Below are positions 7,081 to 18,576 of a stretch of 56,225 bases of DNA, piece by piece (positions within the stretch are counted from its first letter, which is position 1; each line of letters begins with the position of its first letter). A program made the translations under genes and the position numbers. Source of the DNA: Rhodococcus tibetensis (GTDB taxonomy: Bacteria > Actinomycetota > Actinomycetes > Mycobacteriales > Mycobacteriaceae); contig NZ_JANFQF010000030.1 of NCBI RefSeq assembly GCF_024438035.1, forward strand, positions 1 through 56,225. Direction: 5' to 3'. The notes beneath the pieces are model-generated. The model had not been told where the DNA came from. It saw nothing but the letters and a program-made list of their open reading frames with translations, and did no database searches.

Positions 7081-7855
7081 CTACTCGTACCGCGCAAGCA
7101 TGCGCATCGCCCTGGACAGTAGTTCTGCCCTCAGTTTCGCAGGTCCCAGGACCTCGACATCGTCACCCATCGCCCACAGCACACCGTTCGCGTGGGCATG
7201 GTCGCCGAATACCGCCTCGACGCGAACCCGACTGCGGTCGAACGCAGTTTCGGTGCGCACACCGAACACCCGTTCCACGAGATCGTCCCTGCGGTCCACG
7301 CGCACGAGTACATCCGCGACAACCGGTTTCGTTGTCGCCCGGAACGCTGTGCGGCGACGCTCCCAGACGGCGGCGAGGTCGACGTCGGCCGGACGCTGCG
7401 CGGATTCGTCCAGTTCGACCACCGCCTCGATGCGCTCGAGACGGTACGTCCTCTCCCTGCCCGCGTCCGTCGCGACCAGATACCACCTTCCGGACGCATA
7501 AATGAGTCCGAGCGGGTCGATGATTCGCCATACCGCCTCCGCTCCCCTCGACGCGTACAGAATGTTCAGTCGGCGTCCCACGAAGACGGCCTGCTGAATC
7601 AGGCCGAGGTGCTCATCCGCGGGGACCGGATCCGACAACCACGTTTCCTGAGTGACGAATATCCGCTCGGCCACCTTGGTGGCCGCGGCGCGGTGTGCGT
7701 CCGGCGTACACCGGTATCCCCGCCGTCGACAATGCGTCGATGTCGCGGAGCACAGTGCGCGGAGACACCTCGAGCTCGCGGGCCAGCGCCGGCGCCGACA
7801 TGCGTCCACGGCTTCGGAGCAGGAGGACGAGCGAGAGAAGGCGGTCGGCGCGCAT
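7081..7855 (-). pseudogene. WYL-domain (YafY-type) DeoR-like regulator, deleted and frameshifted
   Basis: The first 47 codons encode an intact HTH ([20 protein letters not shown], then [21 protein letters not shown]). The remainder lies in another frame and resumes at [16 protein letters not shown], followed by a complete WYL region (QQAVFVGRRLNILYASRG, GLIYASGRWYLVA) and a terminal VEVLGPAKLRAELLSR. Family members have a linker (GG-LLPGF-TDLTGLT type) of about 60-70 residues at the junction. It is absent, so an internal deletion near 7700-7710 both removed the linker and shifted the frame. Divergent from the DinB gene. Confidence 0.8.
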
Positions 7856-7876
7856 GGGGAAAAGTCTGGCAGAAAT

Positions 7877-7897
7877 ACATGACAGGAGATGTCATGT
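7877..7897. promoter_or_regulatory. Palindromic operator between WYL regulator and DinB gene
   Basis: ACATGACA-ggaga-TGTCATGT is a perfect 8-bp inverted repeat with a 5-base spacer. It lies 22 bp from the regulator start and 20 bp from the preferred DinB start, the normal place for an autoregulated divergent pair. It is probably the binding site of the (now broken) WYL protein. Confidence 0.6.
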
Positions 7898-7917
7898 TTC
7901 GCGGCGATAGTTGCCTC

Positions 7918-8427
7918 ATGACATCCACAACAGATCCCCGGCCCCTGTATCGCGAAGCCCTCACCTGGACCACCGGCCTCATCGAGAAAGTCCGCGAGGA
8001 CCAGCTGACGGCATCCACTCCCTGCGTCGACTTCGACGTCCGCACCCTCCTCGGCCATCTGGTCGCCACGGTGGAACGCGCCCGCGTGATCGGTGAAGGC
8101 GACGACCCGAGCACCATCCCCCTCGTCGCCACCGAAATTCCCGACGAGGACTACGCCGCGGCTTACCGAGCCGCGATCGAACGAATGTGGCCGGTCTGGA
8201 CCGACGACAGCCGGCTCGACGCCGACGTCACGGCGCCGTGGGGCACGGTCCCCGGACGGGCGGCCGTCTGGGGATACATCAACGAGACTCTCGTGCACGG
8301 CTGGGACATCGCCGTCGCCACCGGCCAGCACGCCGAAACCCGGCCGGGGCTTGCCGAAGCGGCGCTCGCCGTCGTCCGACATGCAATTCCGGCCGAAGTG
8401 CGCGGTGGCCATGTCCCGTTCGCTTAG
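7918..8427 (+). CDS. DinB/TIGR03086-type metal-binding protein, cut short by an in-frame TAG
   Basis: The protein belongs to the mycothiol-dependent DinB group: TPCVDFDVRTLLGHLVATVE, ETLVHGWDIAVATGQ, and AIPAEVRGGHVPF near the end; the His residues at these places form the metal site. It stops at TAG 8425-8427, yet the same frame continues for 23 more codons (VVEPLPAAGPTERLANWSGR) to a TGA at 8497-8499. That is exactly the tail normally found in this family, so the TAG is a nonsense mutation of the last tenth of the protein. An ATG at 7894 with an AGGAG site is an alternative start. Confidence 0.75.
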   Translation: MTSTTDPRPLYREALTWTTGLIEKVREDQLTASTPCVDFDVRTLLGHLVATVERARVIGEGDDPSTIPLVATEIPDEDYAAAYRAAIERMWPVWTDDSRLDADVTAPWGTVPGRAAVWGYINETLVHGWDIAVATGQHAETRPGLAEAALAVVRHAIPAEVRGGHVPFA

Positions 8428-8509
8428 GTGGTCGAACCCCTGCCTGCCGCGGGTCCAACTGAGCGGCTGGCGAACTGGTCCGGACGCAAGAGCGTCTGAT
8501 ACGCGGACG

Positions 8510-8551
8510 ACGAACGGGCCGCCGGTGGATATCCACCGGCGGCCCGTTCGT
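8510..8551. terminator. 42-bp perfect palindrome, bidirectional terminator
   Basis: The sequence is self-complementary over all 42 bases, centred on GGAT|ATCC. It sits between the convergent ends of the DinB gene and clpC and can fold as a very strong GC-rich hairpin on either strand. No U-tract follows on either side, which is common for actinobacterial terminators. Confidence 0.75.
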
Positions 8552-8564
8552 GTGCTGCTACTGC

Positions 8565-11102
<2,538 letters not shown>

Positions 11103-11295
11103 CGCTCTCCCTCACACTTTCCGACAAGCAGTCACGAGACCGGGTGTCTCGTCCCTGTTCGCCGCGTTTCGCTCCGGCACAACAAGCAGATCGCCACCGC
11201 CTGCTCGAAGGCCTCAGCCCTGAACCGACGAAGGTTCCACGACCCCATCTCATACTCTAGTTGGCTGCCGATCGACCTGCTGCCCCTCCACCCCT
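11103..11295 (-). promoter_or_regulatory. clpC upstream region
   Basis: This 193 bp stretch between clpC and the decayed NHL gene must hold the clpC promoter. I see no gene here and no clear CIRCE or HAIR element. A ClgR-type site could not be assigned with confidence. Confidence 0.4.
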
Positions 11296-12020
11296 TTAGG
11301 TGGGCGGGCGAGCCTGCTTATCGTATTTAACGCCCCAGCTCCGGCATTCGTTTCCCCTTCCCTGTACGCCTGGAGCGAACAGGTCCGGCGAGGCCGGTAC
11401 AGCCACGATGTCGTAGCCGTCGGGGTTGGCTCGAACAGGTACTTCTTTCCAGTTGTTCGTCACCCAGACGTTGCCGGGTGGGTCGACGACGACTCCCGTA
11501 TTTCCCGCGAGGTTGCGACCCGCCGTTGTCGCTTCTCGGCGACGGCGTTAACCCACGGAACGGTAAGACTGCCAGTCCTGCCTGTCCGGACAGGGTATGT
11601 CGACGACCTGTGCGTTCGCCACCCAGACGTTGCCGCCTCTGTCTGCCGCGAACGCCTGGGGCTCGCGGGCGAGGCAGCGGAACGTCGGCAGCGTCACGAT
11701 GAGACCTAGCCCCCGGTTCGGTGAGACGAAACGGCAGGGCACTTGGCCGGCGGACACGGCCGAGCCGGTCTGCCAGGGCACCACGGTGCAGTGAAGCCAG
11801 GATCACGGGCTCGGGATGATCGGCGGTCGGCCGGCACAAACCCATCCTCGGCCTCGGCCTCGGCCTCGGCCTCGGCCTTGGCACAAACTACCCGGGTTAC
11901 TCGATTCGAGGGGCACACCGGAAGGGAACGATCCGGCACCGGAAGTGCCTGTTGCGGCGACGCCGGTACCCCGCCGGCGCGCACCACGAACGCCAGGAAC
12001 AGAATTCCCGAAACGACCAC
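11296..12020 (-). pseudogene. Decayed NHL-repeat secreted protein
   Basis: No intact ORF covers this 0.7 kb, but fragments of one gene can be read on the minus strand. An N-terminal piece from 12020 starts with a hydrophobic signal-like segment (VVSGILFLAFVV). In another frame are two NHL-type beta-propeller blades, FAADRGGNVWVANAQVVDIP and VVDPPGNVWVTNNWKEVPV. The second blade follows an in-frame TAA (11548-11550) in the same frame. A 6-bp tandem repeat (CTCGGC, about five copies, near 11849-11880) encodes an AE run and sits close to the frame change. Together: a degraded secreted or anchored NHL protein. Confidence 0.55.
11849..11880. repeat. Hexanucleotide tandem repeat (CTCGGC)n
   Basis: About five back-to-back CTCGGC units, with the last diverging to CTTGGC. 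On the minus strand they encode alternating Ala-Glu in one frame and Pro-Arg or Gly-Arg in others. The tract lies inside the decayed NHL gene. A 6-bp unit cannot itself shift the frame. Confidence 0.8.
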
Positions 12021-12133
12021 GCAGCGCCCCGGCAGCTACCACCCGGATTTACCGGATATCGAATCAGTCAGGGACTGTAACAGTCCAGGTAGATCCTGGA
12101 CGCGATTCAGTGAATTCTGTTCCCAGCTAACTT

Positions 12134-12487
12134 TCAGTTCGCTTTGTTGTACGCGTCGATTATTTCGGCGGAGATCCGCCCGCGTGCGGAAACCTTTTTG
12201 TTGTTCTTGCGCGCCCATTCACGGATCGCCGCACTCTGTTCCCGATCGACCGAAACGCGGGACTTGACAGCGGCCGGGGCTGCCGCCACGGTCTTGCCGC
12301 GCTTGCGTGAGCTGACCTTCCGGGCATGCGAAACCCACACGTCGAGTTGCTCGCGCAATTTTGCCGCATTCTCCGAGGAAAGGTCGATCTCGTACTGAAC
12401 ACCGTCGAGTGCGAACTCGACGGTCTCATCAGCAGATGCCTCTTGATCGACGTCGTCGATCAAGGTGACGGTAACCTTCTTGGCCAT
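12134..12487 (-). CDS. lsr2: Lsr2 nucleoid-associated xenogeneic silencer
   Basis: The 117-residue protein begins [20 protein letters not shown], the classic Lsr2 oligomerisation domain, and ends with the DNA-binding domain containing [16 protein letters not shown], whose RGR hook enters the minor groove of AT-rich DNA. It bridges DNA and silences horizontally acquired genes, as H-NS does. The position between clpC and lysS is conserved in mycobacteria (Rv3597c). Transcribed from its own 139 bp upstream gap after lysS. Confidence 0.97.
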   Translation of the reverse strand: MAKKVTVTLIDDVDQEASADETVEFALDGVQYEIDLSSENAAKLREQLDVWVSHARKVSSRKRGKTVAAAPAAVKSRVSVDREQSAAIREWARKNNKKVSARGRISAEIIDAYNKAN

Positions 12488-12626
12488 GGGATGAATTTCC
12501 TCTCGAATGAAGCGAACGTGTCATCGTCAACGTGAGCTACTACCCGGAGGTAACCATACCCCTAATTCACCGTCTCGGAATACGGAGAATGGACGTATTT
12601 TATCCCCGCGAATTCATCGAGCTGAA

Positions 12627-14138
12627 TCAGCGGGAAGAGGGACGAACAATCGGAAAGAGGATTGTTTCCCGGATTCCCAATCCCGTCAAAGCCATGAGCA
12701 GTCGATCGATTCCCATTCCGGTACCGGTGGTCGGAGGCATTCCCTGCTCCATCGCCGCGAGGAATTCCTCGTCGAGGACCATCGCCTCGTCGTCACCGGC
12801 CGAGGCCAGCCGAGCCTGATCGACGAAACGCTCACGCTGGATCACCGGATCGACCAATTCCGAATAGCCGGTGGCCAACTCGAAGCCTCGGACGTACAGG
12901 TCCCACTTCTCCGTGATCCCCGGTTCCGTCCGGTGATCCCGGGTGAGCGGGGACGTCTCGACCGGAAAGTTCCGAACGAACGTGGGTTCGTACAACTGGT
13001 CGCCGCACTGGTGCTCCCACAGTTCTTCCACGAGCTTGCCGTGCCCGTACCCCTTGTCCTTGGGTACCTCGAGGCCAACCTTCTGAGCGAGCGCAAGCAA
13101 TTCGTCGACCGTTGTCGCGGGGGTCACCTCGACACCGATCGCCTGTGACAGCGACGGATACATCTCGAGGGTCTTCCATTCGCCACCGAAGTCGTATTCG
13201 GTGCCGTCCGCAAGTGTCACCACGGTCGACCCGAAAGCCGCCTGGGCGACCTCCTGAACCAGTTCACGGATCATGACGGCGGAATCGTCGTAGGTGCCGT
13301 AGGCCTCGTAGGTCTCGAGCATCGCGAATTCCGGCGAGTGGGTGGAATCGACGCCTTCGTTCCGGAAATTACGATTGATCTCGAAAACCTTCTCGATACC
13401 GCCGACGACGCACCTCTTCAGGAACAGTTCCGGCGCAATGCGCAGATAGAGGTCGATGTCGAGGGCATTGGAATGAGTGACGAAGGGGCGGGCCGCGGCG
13501 CCACCGTGCAGCGTCTGCAACATCGGTGTCTCGACCTCGAGGAATCCGCGGCGCTCGAGACCGTTGCGCAGTTCCCGCACGACAGCCACGCGTTTGCGCG
13601 CATTCTCGCGCGCCTCCGCTCGCACGATCAGGTCGGCGTAACGCTGCCGGACGCGCGATTCCTCGCTCATCTCCTTGTGCGCCACCGGCAGCGGGCGGAG
13701 CGACTTGGCGGCGATCTGCCACGAATCAGCCATCACACTCAACTCGCCACGACGGGAGCTGATCACCTCACCGTGGACGAACACGAAATCACCGAGGTCG
13801 ACATCTGCCTTCCAGGACGCCAGCGCCTCTTCCCCGACAGAGGCGAGACTGATCATCGCCTGCAGCTGGGTACCGTCGCCTTCCTGCAGCGTCGCGAAGC
13901 ACAACTTGCCCGTGTTGCGGACGAAGATGACTCGACCCGCGACACCGACCTCGTCGCCGGTCGCGGTGTCGGGCTCGAGGTCTGGATACTTCGCGCGGAT
14001 TTCCGACAGAGAGTGGGTGCGCGCAACCGACACCGGGTACGCCTCGCGTCCCTCCGCGAGAATCCGCGCACGCTTCTCCTGACGGATCCGGAGCTGCTCG
14101 GGGGTGTCGTCGACTGGCTGGTCTGCTGCTTCACTCAC
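12627..14138 (-). CDS. lysS: Lysyl-tRNA synthetase, class II
   Basis: The 503-residue enzyme has an N-terminal OB-fold anticodon domain ([21 protein letters not shown], residues about 65-85) and the class II catalytic core. Motif 2 reads [20 protein letters not shown] near 270, and motif 3 is [13 protein letters not shown] near 480. It charges tRNA-Lys. Length is normal for the single-domain form, without the N-terminal LysX membrane domain seen in mycobacteria. ATG start; probably first gene of a transcript that runs into lsr2. Confidence 0.97.
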   Translation of the reverse strand: MSEAADQPVDDTPEQLRIRQEKRARILAEGREAYPVSVARTHSLSEIRAKYPDLEPDTATGDEVGVAGRVIFVRNTGKLCFATLQEGDGTQLQAMISLASVGEEALASWKADVDLGDFVFVHGEVISSRRGELSVMADSWQIAAKSLRPLPVAHKEMSEESRVRQRYADLIVRAEARENARKRVAVVRELRNGLERRGFLEVETPMLQTLHGGAAARPFVTHSNALDIDLYLRIAPELFLKRCVVGGIEKVFEINRNFRNEGVDSTHSPEFAMLETYEAYGTYDDSAVMIRELVQEVAQAAFGSTVVTLADGTEYDFGGEWKTLEMYPSLSQAIGVEVTPATTVDELLALAQKVGLEVPKDKGYGHGKLVEELWEHQCGDQLYEPTFVRNFPVETSPLTRDHRTEPGITEKWDLYVRGFELATGYSELVDPVIQRERFVDQARLASAGDDEAMVLDEEFLAAMEQGMPPTTGTGMGIDRLLMALTGLGIRETILFPIVRPSSR

Positions 14139-14206
14139 GGGTCACCAGCCTAATCGACCGTCTCCGGTGCCCCTATTCAGGCGTCATCAGGCGTCGGCCG
14201 AATACG

Positions 14207-14629
14207 TCAGTGAGCCGAAACGGTGGCCAGCTCGCGCGTGCAGTGCCGGGAGCCGATGAGGGCGCCCAGAAGTCCCGCCGCCTTGACCGCCTTGTATCCG
14301 CCGACGAGGTCGGTGGCCTTGTGCAGGCCCAGCTGCTGCAAGGACGCGGCGGCAAGACTGGAGGTGTAGCCCTCGGAGCAGACGATGATCCACTCCACAT
14401 CGTGGTTCACCGCCAACGCCAGGTGCGCCGAGCTCGTGGGGTCGAGGCGCCACTCGAGCACGTTTCGTTCGATGGCCAGTGCGCCGGGCAGCGTGCCCTC
14501 GACGGCCCGCTGCGCCTGCGGTCGGATGTCCACGACGATCGCACCGCGAGCCACCGCCTCGGGCAACTGGAACGCGTACATGCGGTCGATCTGCGTACGA
14601 GCCTCTTCGAGCATCTGGTCGATGGTCAT
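14207..14629 (-). CDS. Rhodanese-domain sulfurtransferase
   Basis: The 140-residue single rhodanese domain has GAIVVDIRPQAQRAVEGTLP (the family's D-R and G-ipGA pattern) and the active-site loop VCSEGYTSSLAA with catalytic Cys near residue 83. It overlaps the upstream cysteine dioxygenase gene by 4 bp, so the two are co-translated. Functional inference: cysteine oxidation and persulfide/sulfane sulfur handling are linked, with the rhodanese trafficking sulfur derived from excess cysteine. Confidence 0.85.
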   Translation of the reverse strand: MTIDQMLEEARTQIDRMYAFQLPEAVARGAIVVDIRPQAQRAVEGTLPGALAIERNVLEWRLDPTSSAHLALAVNHDVEWIIVCSEGYTSSLAAASLQQLGLHKATDLVGGYKAVKAAGLLGALIGSRHCTRELATVSAH

Positions 14630-15159
14630 TTCGAACCGCCCTCGGGAAGATCGGTGAGTTCACTTCGGGTGCGGCGCAGCGTGCCGTGATCGGTGACCTC
14701 GTAGTAGGACATGGCTGTCAAAGGCGGTGAGTAGGCGTGCACGCTGAGCGTCGGCGTCGCGACGGTCGCCCCAGGCACGTCCTGGGCTCGCACGACGTCG
14801 TGAACCCATCCGAGGGGGAAGGAAGCCTGATCACCTGCTTCCAACCTCCGATGACGTAGGCGGTCACCGGCCCAGCGGAACTCGGCGAGCGCACCACTGA
14901 GAACGGTAAGCGCTCCGAAAGATCCTGCGTGATCGTGTAATTCGGTGTTTCGGTCGGGAACCCAGCTGATCAGCCAGACATCGACGTCGTCGTCGCTGTA
15001 CAGCCGCGAGGACCAGCGCTCATCGGTGGGCCATCGACGCGGAAGGAGATTGTCGTGCCGGCCGTCGAGGACTTCGGCAGCACCCTGATCGGTGATGCGC
15101 AGCAAGTCGGCGGGACGAAGACGGGTGGGTACAGCTGCAGAAGAATATGTAGCGAGCAC
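14626..15159 (-). CDS. Cysteine dioxygenase-type cupin
   Basis: The 177-residue cupin carries the cysteine dioxygenase iron ligands: HDHAGSFGALTVLSGAL (His-x-His) and the later HDVVRAQD (third His). It also has the SVHAYSPPLTAMSYYE block that includes the second-sphere Ser-His-Tyr residues. It oxidises cysteine to cysteine sulfinate. The GTG start follows GGAG by 8 bases. A 16-codon Cys-containing leader ORF ends 39 bp upstream and can pair with the sequence abutting this ribosome binding site, which suggests cysteine-responsive control. Confidence 0.88.
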   Translation of the reverse strand: MLATYSSAAVPTRLRPADLLRITDQGAAEVLDGRHDNLLPRRWPTDERWSSRLYSDDDVDVWLISWVPDRNTELHDHAGSFGALTVLSGALAEFRWAGDRLRHRRLEAGDQASFPLGWVHDVVRAQDVPGATVATPTLSVHAYSPPLTAMSYYEVTDHGTLRRTRSELTDLPEGGSK

Positions 15160-15198
15160 GAGAGAGACTCCAGAAGTGTGAATTGGTCAAGGCAGCGT

Positions 15199-15249
15199 TC
15201 AGCCTCGACAACACTCCTGAGCACTCGCGCAGCGATTCACGCCGACCAT
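15199..15249 (-). CDS. Candidate Cys-rich leader peptide (MVGVNRCASAQECCRG)
   Basis: This 16-codon ORF begins with ATG and holds three Cys codons (TGC at 7, TGT-TGT at 13-14) in the leader of the cysteine dioxygenase-rhodanese operon. Within its transcript, CAGGAGUG (15212-15219) can pair with CACUUCUG (15171-15178) directly next to the GGAG of the dioxygenase gene. The arrangement resembles the cysteine-responsive attenuators with short Cys-rich ORFs described upstream of similar genes in mycobacteria. Expression is not proven, and the ORF is short enough to arise by chance. Confidence 0.5.
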   Translation of the reverse strand: MVGVNRCASAQECCRG

Positions 15250-15280
15250 TGTGGCACATCTTCCGGCCGGACGGAACCCG

Positions 15281-16099
15281 TCAGTCGAGCGGACTTCGAC
15301 GGGCCGATCCACGACGGGCCTGATTGCGCTCGTACACCAGCCGCAGGCCTTCGAGGGTGAGATCCGGTTCGTGCTCGTCGATGGTCTCCGTCTCGGGCAT
15401 GATCAGCGGCGCGCGATCACCGGTGGCGATCACCACCACATCGGACCCCGCAAAGGCAGGCAACTCTTTTCGGACCCGACGAACCAACCCGTCGACGAGA
15501 CCGGCGAAACCGAACACCGCACCCGATTGCATGCATTCGACGGTGTTCTTCCCGACCACCGAGCGGGGGCGGAGCAGTTCCACCTTGCGCAACGCCGCCG
15601 ATTGCGCCGCCAGCGCGTCCGAGGAAATCTCGAGCCCGGGCGCGATGGCGCCACCGAGGAACTCCCCCTTGCCCGACACAACGTCGACACAGGTGGAGGT
15701 ACCGAAGTCCACGACGATGCACGGCGCCCCGTACAGATGGTGCGCCGCAAGACTGTTGACGATCCGGTCGGCGCCGACCTCCTTCGGATTGTCCACGAGC
15801 AGCGGGACACCGGTTCGGACGCCGGGTTCCACCAGCACGTGCGGAACATGACCCCAGTACCGCGTCAACATCACCCGAATCTCCCGCAACACGGACGGGA
15901 CCGTCGACAAGGCGGCCACACCGGTGACCTGGTCGACGTGCGCACCGAGGAGCCCTCGGAAGATCAAGGCCAACTCGTCAGCGGTCATCCGCTGGTCGGT
16001 ACGCATCCGCCAGTCCTGCACCAGTTTCGAGTGTTCGCCGGATCCGGTGAAAAGCCCGAGAACGATGTTCGTGTTCCGGACGTCGACGGTGAGGAGCAC
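15281..16099 (-). CDS. coaX: Type III pantothenate kinase
   Basis: The 272-residue protein opens with the ASKHA phosphate-1 motif [19 protein letters not shown]. It also has the phosphate-2 motif [20 protein letters not shown] near 135, [15 protein letters not shown] near 155 and adenosine-binding [12 protein letters not shown] near 225. It phosphorylates pantothenate to start CoA synthesis. It lies 3 bp after panD, so the order panC-panD-coaX forms one pantothenate-to-CoA operon. Confidence 0.95.
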   Translation of the reverse strand: MLLTVDVRNTNIVLGLFTGSGEHSKLVQDWRMRTDQRMTADELALIFRGLLGAHVDQVTGVAALSTVPSVLREIRVMLTRYWGHVPHVLVEPGVRTGVPLLVDNPKEVGADRIVNSLAAHHLYGAPCIVVDFGTSTCVDVVSGKGEFLGGAIAPGLEISSDALAAQSAALRKVELLRPRSVVGKNTVECMQSGAVFGFAGLVDGLVRRVRKELPAFAGSDVVVIATGDRAPLIMPETETIDEHEPDLTLEGLRLVYERNQARRGSARRSPLD

Positions 16100-16102
16100 C
16101 CG

Positions 16103-16549
16103 TTACACCAGGCTGGATTCGCGCTCGGCGTCGAGCGCCCCGAGCATGCGGGGCGTGATGAGACCGGAGCCTTCCGGTGCGTGCGCCGGGTCGGTACCGA
16201 GTTCGATGGGCTTGTTGACCGCGTCGACGAAGACGACGTGCGGCTGATAGTCCCGCACCTCCTCCTCATTCATGACCCCGTAGGCGATGAGGATGACGAG
16301 GTCGCCGGGCTTGACGAGATGCGCTGCTGCGCCGTTGATTCCGATCACGCCACTACCACGTGCGCCGGCAATGACGTAGGTCTCGAGCCGTGCACCGTTG
16401 TCGATGTCGACGATGCACACCTGCTCCCCTTCGAGAAGGTCGGCGGCGTCCATCAGATCCTGGTCCACCGTGACCGAACCGACGTAGTGGAGATCGGCGT
16501 GCGTCACCGTGGCGCGGTGGATCTTCGACTTCATCATGGTGCGAAACAT
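16103..16549 (-). CDS. panD: Aspartate 1-decarboxylase (pyruvoyl enzyme)
   Basis: The 148-residue precursor contains the self-cleavage site Gly-Ser in [12 protein letters not shown] (residues 24-25), which generates the pyruvoyl cofactor. Also conserved are Arg and Tyr in [25 protein letters not shown]. It makes beta-alanine, the second substrate of PanC encoded just upstream. The C-terminal 15-20 residues exceed the E. coli length but are typical for actinobacteria. Confidence 0.96.
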   Translation of the reverse strand: MFRTMMKSKIHRATVTHADLHYVGSVTVDQDLMDAADLLEGEQVCIVDIDNGARLETYVIAGARGSGVIGINGAAAHLVKPGDLVILIAYGVMNEEEVRDYQPHVVFVDAVNKPIELGTDPAHAPEGSGLITPRMLGALDAERESSLV

Positions 16550-16593
16550 GTTCTGGTCCTTACTCTTCCACGAACGGAAGATTCGACGCTGTT

Positions 16594-17532
16594 CTATCGG
16601 GAGGTGAGTTCTTCGGAGACTGCCGTGCCGGACGGCGGTTCGGTGGCACGTTCGAGAAATCCGGTGCCGACCGCGACCCCGACGTTGTCGATCAGCCGGG
16701 TGGACCCCACTCGGGCGGCGACGAGCAGGCGACCGTCCCCGCGTTCGGGGGCGGGACCGAGATCGACGCCCCGCACTTCGAGGTAGTCGACATCCACTTC
16801 CGGCGCCGACGCCAGCACCTCACGGGCGGTGGCGAGAATCGCTTCGGCTCCGCCCGCGGCGGCATGGGCGCCCGCGATGAGAGCTGCAGAAAGCGTCGTC
16901 GCCGCAGTCCGTTGCTTCTCGTCGAGGTACCGGTTACGCGAGGACAACGCCAAACCGTCGTGCTCACGGACCGTCGGCACGCCCAGGATTCTCACGTCGA
17001 AGTCGAGGTCGGTGACCATCTGCCTGATCAGCGTGAGCTGCTGATAGTCCTTTTCGCCGAAGTACGCCACATGCGGCGCGGCGATCTGGAGCAGCTTCGC
17101 CACGACGGTCAGCATGCCCGCGAAATGCGTCGGCCTGGCCGCACCTTCGAGTTCGGCACCGAGCGGGCCCGGGTGGATCATGGTCCGCTGCCCAGCCGGG
17201 TACATCGCGGTGGCTGTGGGTACGAAGACCAGTTCGACTCCGGCCTTCCGCAACAACGCAAGGTCCGCATCGAGCGTGCGGGGGTAGGAATCGAGGTCTT
17301 CCCCTGCGCCGAACTGCAACGGGTTGACGAAGATCGACACGATCACCACCGCGCCCGTCAACTTGGCCTGGCGCACCAACTCCAGGTGCCCGGCGTGCAG
17401 GGCTCCCATGGTCGGCACCAGCGCCACCTGCCGGCCCACGCCCCGCAATGCCTTCGAGACCCGGGTCAGGACCTTCGGGTCGTGGTGCACGGTGAGTTCC
17501 CCGCGCTTGTATCCGCCGTGCAGTTCGCTCAC
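16594..17532 (-). CDS. panC: Pantoate-beta-alanine ligase (pantothenate synthetase)
   Basis: The 312-residue protein has [19 protein letters not shown] (the HIGH-like adenylate motif) near residue 40 and [20 protein letters not shown] near 65. [17 protein letters not shown] is near 160, and the KMSKS-like [12 protein letters not shown] is near 195. It condenses pantoate and beta-alanine with ATP. GTG start. It begins 4 bp after the DUF2520 gene and precedes panD, so it belongs to the same operon. Confidence 0.96.
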   Translation of the reverse strand: MSELHGGYKRGELTVHHDPKVLTRVSKALRGVGRQVALVPTMGALHAGHLELVRQAKLTGAVVIVSIFVNPLQFGAGEDLDSYPRTLDADLALLRKAGVELVFVPTATAMYPAGQRTMIHPGPLGAELEGAARPTHFAGMLTVVAKLLQIAAPHVAYFGEKDYQQLTLIRQMVTDLDFDVRILGVPTVREHDGLALSSRNRYLDEKQRTAATTLSAALIAGAHAAAGGAEAILATAREVLASAPEVDVDYLEVRGVDLGPAPERGDGRLLVAARVGSTRLIDNVGVAVGTGFLERATEPPSGTAVSEELTSR

Positions 17533-17536
17533 GGAA

Positions 17537-18463
17537 CTACCTCCGCTCGTTCAGGATGTCGAGTAGTTCAGATGTCGCGCCCGCCCGCTGGGCCGACCGA
17601 AGCGACAACGCCCGGTAACCCGCGGCGATCTGCGGATCGACCTCCTCGAGCACCCGCAGGTGCGTAGCCACAGCGTGCGAGTCGCCGCGTGCCACCGGCC
17701 CGGTGAGGGCGGCCGGGCCGCGACGAAGCGCGTTGTCGAGGGCAGCGGACAGCAGGGGCTGGAGAACTCGTTCCGCGAGGCCGTTCGGCTCGTTGCCGAT
17801 CAGCTCCTGCCCCAGAAGCTCCTGCCCTTCGAGCGCGACGCGCAGGGCGGCCACGGCGTCGACGACGAGCGTGACCAGGTGATTACTGCCGTGTGCGAGA
17901 GCCGCGTGGTAGAGCGTCCGCATGTCCTCGCGTACGCGCACCGGCTCGCCGCCGATCTCGAGAACCAAGGACTGGGCGATGGCATAACCGATGTCGTCCG
18001 CCGCGGTGATCCCGAAGCACGCCGACGCGAGGCGCACGGTGTCCTCGTCGTGGCCGGTGAAGGTCATCGCCGGATGGATCGCAAGGGGAACGACGCCCTG
18101 GCGGGCAAGAGGGTCGAGTATACCGATGCCATTGGCACCGGAGGTGTGCGCGACGATCGTGCGCCTCGGCACCGCATCCGTGGAGGCCAGTCCCGTCACC
18201 AGTGAGGCGAGCTCGGAGTCCGGAACGGCCAGAATCAGCAGCTCGGAGCGGGCAGCGACATCCGCCACCGGAAGAATCTCCGTGTCGGGAAGACGGGTGC
18301 GCGCTCGATGGCGAGACACGTCGGAAACCGCCGAACAGGCAACGACAACGTGTCCCGCACGCTCGAGCGCCGCCCCGATAGCTGTACCGACCCGGCCGGC
18401 AGAGACGATTCCTACCGTCAATCGCGCAGGCGCAGGTCCATTAGTGATCCCGAAAGAGGTCAC
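17537..18463 (-). CDS. Rossmann-like/DUF2520 protein (Rv3603c-like)
   Basis: The 308-residue protein has a dinucleotide-binding N-terminus ([20 protein letters not shown], near residue 17), followed by [23 protein letters not shown]2520 helical domain contains HPAMTFTG and [16 protein letters not shown]. The fold resembles NADP-dependent ketopantoate or prephenate-type dehydrogenases. Being fixed directly upstream of panC suggests a role in pantothenate synthesis (a ketopantoate reductase-like step is a reasonable guess), but this is inferred from context only. Confidence 0.85.
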   Translation of the reverse strand: MTSFGITNGPAPARLTVGIVSAGRVGTAIGAALERAGHVVVACSAVSDVSRHRARTRLPDTEILPVADVAARSELLILAVPDSELASLVTGLASTDAVPRRTIVAHTSGANGIGILDPLARQGVVPLAIHPAMTFTGHDEDTVRLASACFGITAADDIGYAIAQSLVLEIGGEPVRVREDMRTLYHAALAHGSNHLVTLVVDAVAALRVALEGQELLGQELIGNEPNGLAERVLQPLLSAALDNALRRGPAALTGPVARGDSHAVATHLRVLEEVDPQIAAGYRALSLRSAQRAGATSELLDILNERR

Positions 18464-18576
18464 CGTCGTCCTCTCGTTCGTTCCAGTCCCGCTCGGCGGG
18501 TACCAGACGTTCTCGAGTGAGAATAGCCCGCTTCCAGTTCACCCCGCCATGCGCCGGCGAAGTGATCTGCGCCTCA

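Noticed and set aside
11849..11880. CRISPR-like or phase-variation repeat
   Set aside because: Unit is 6 bp, without spacers, and copy changes would keep the reading frame.
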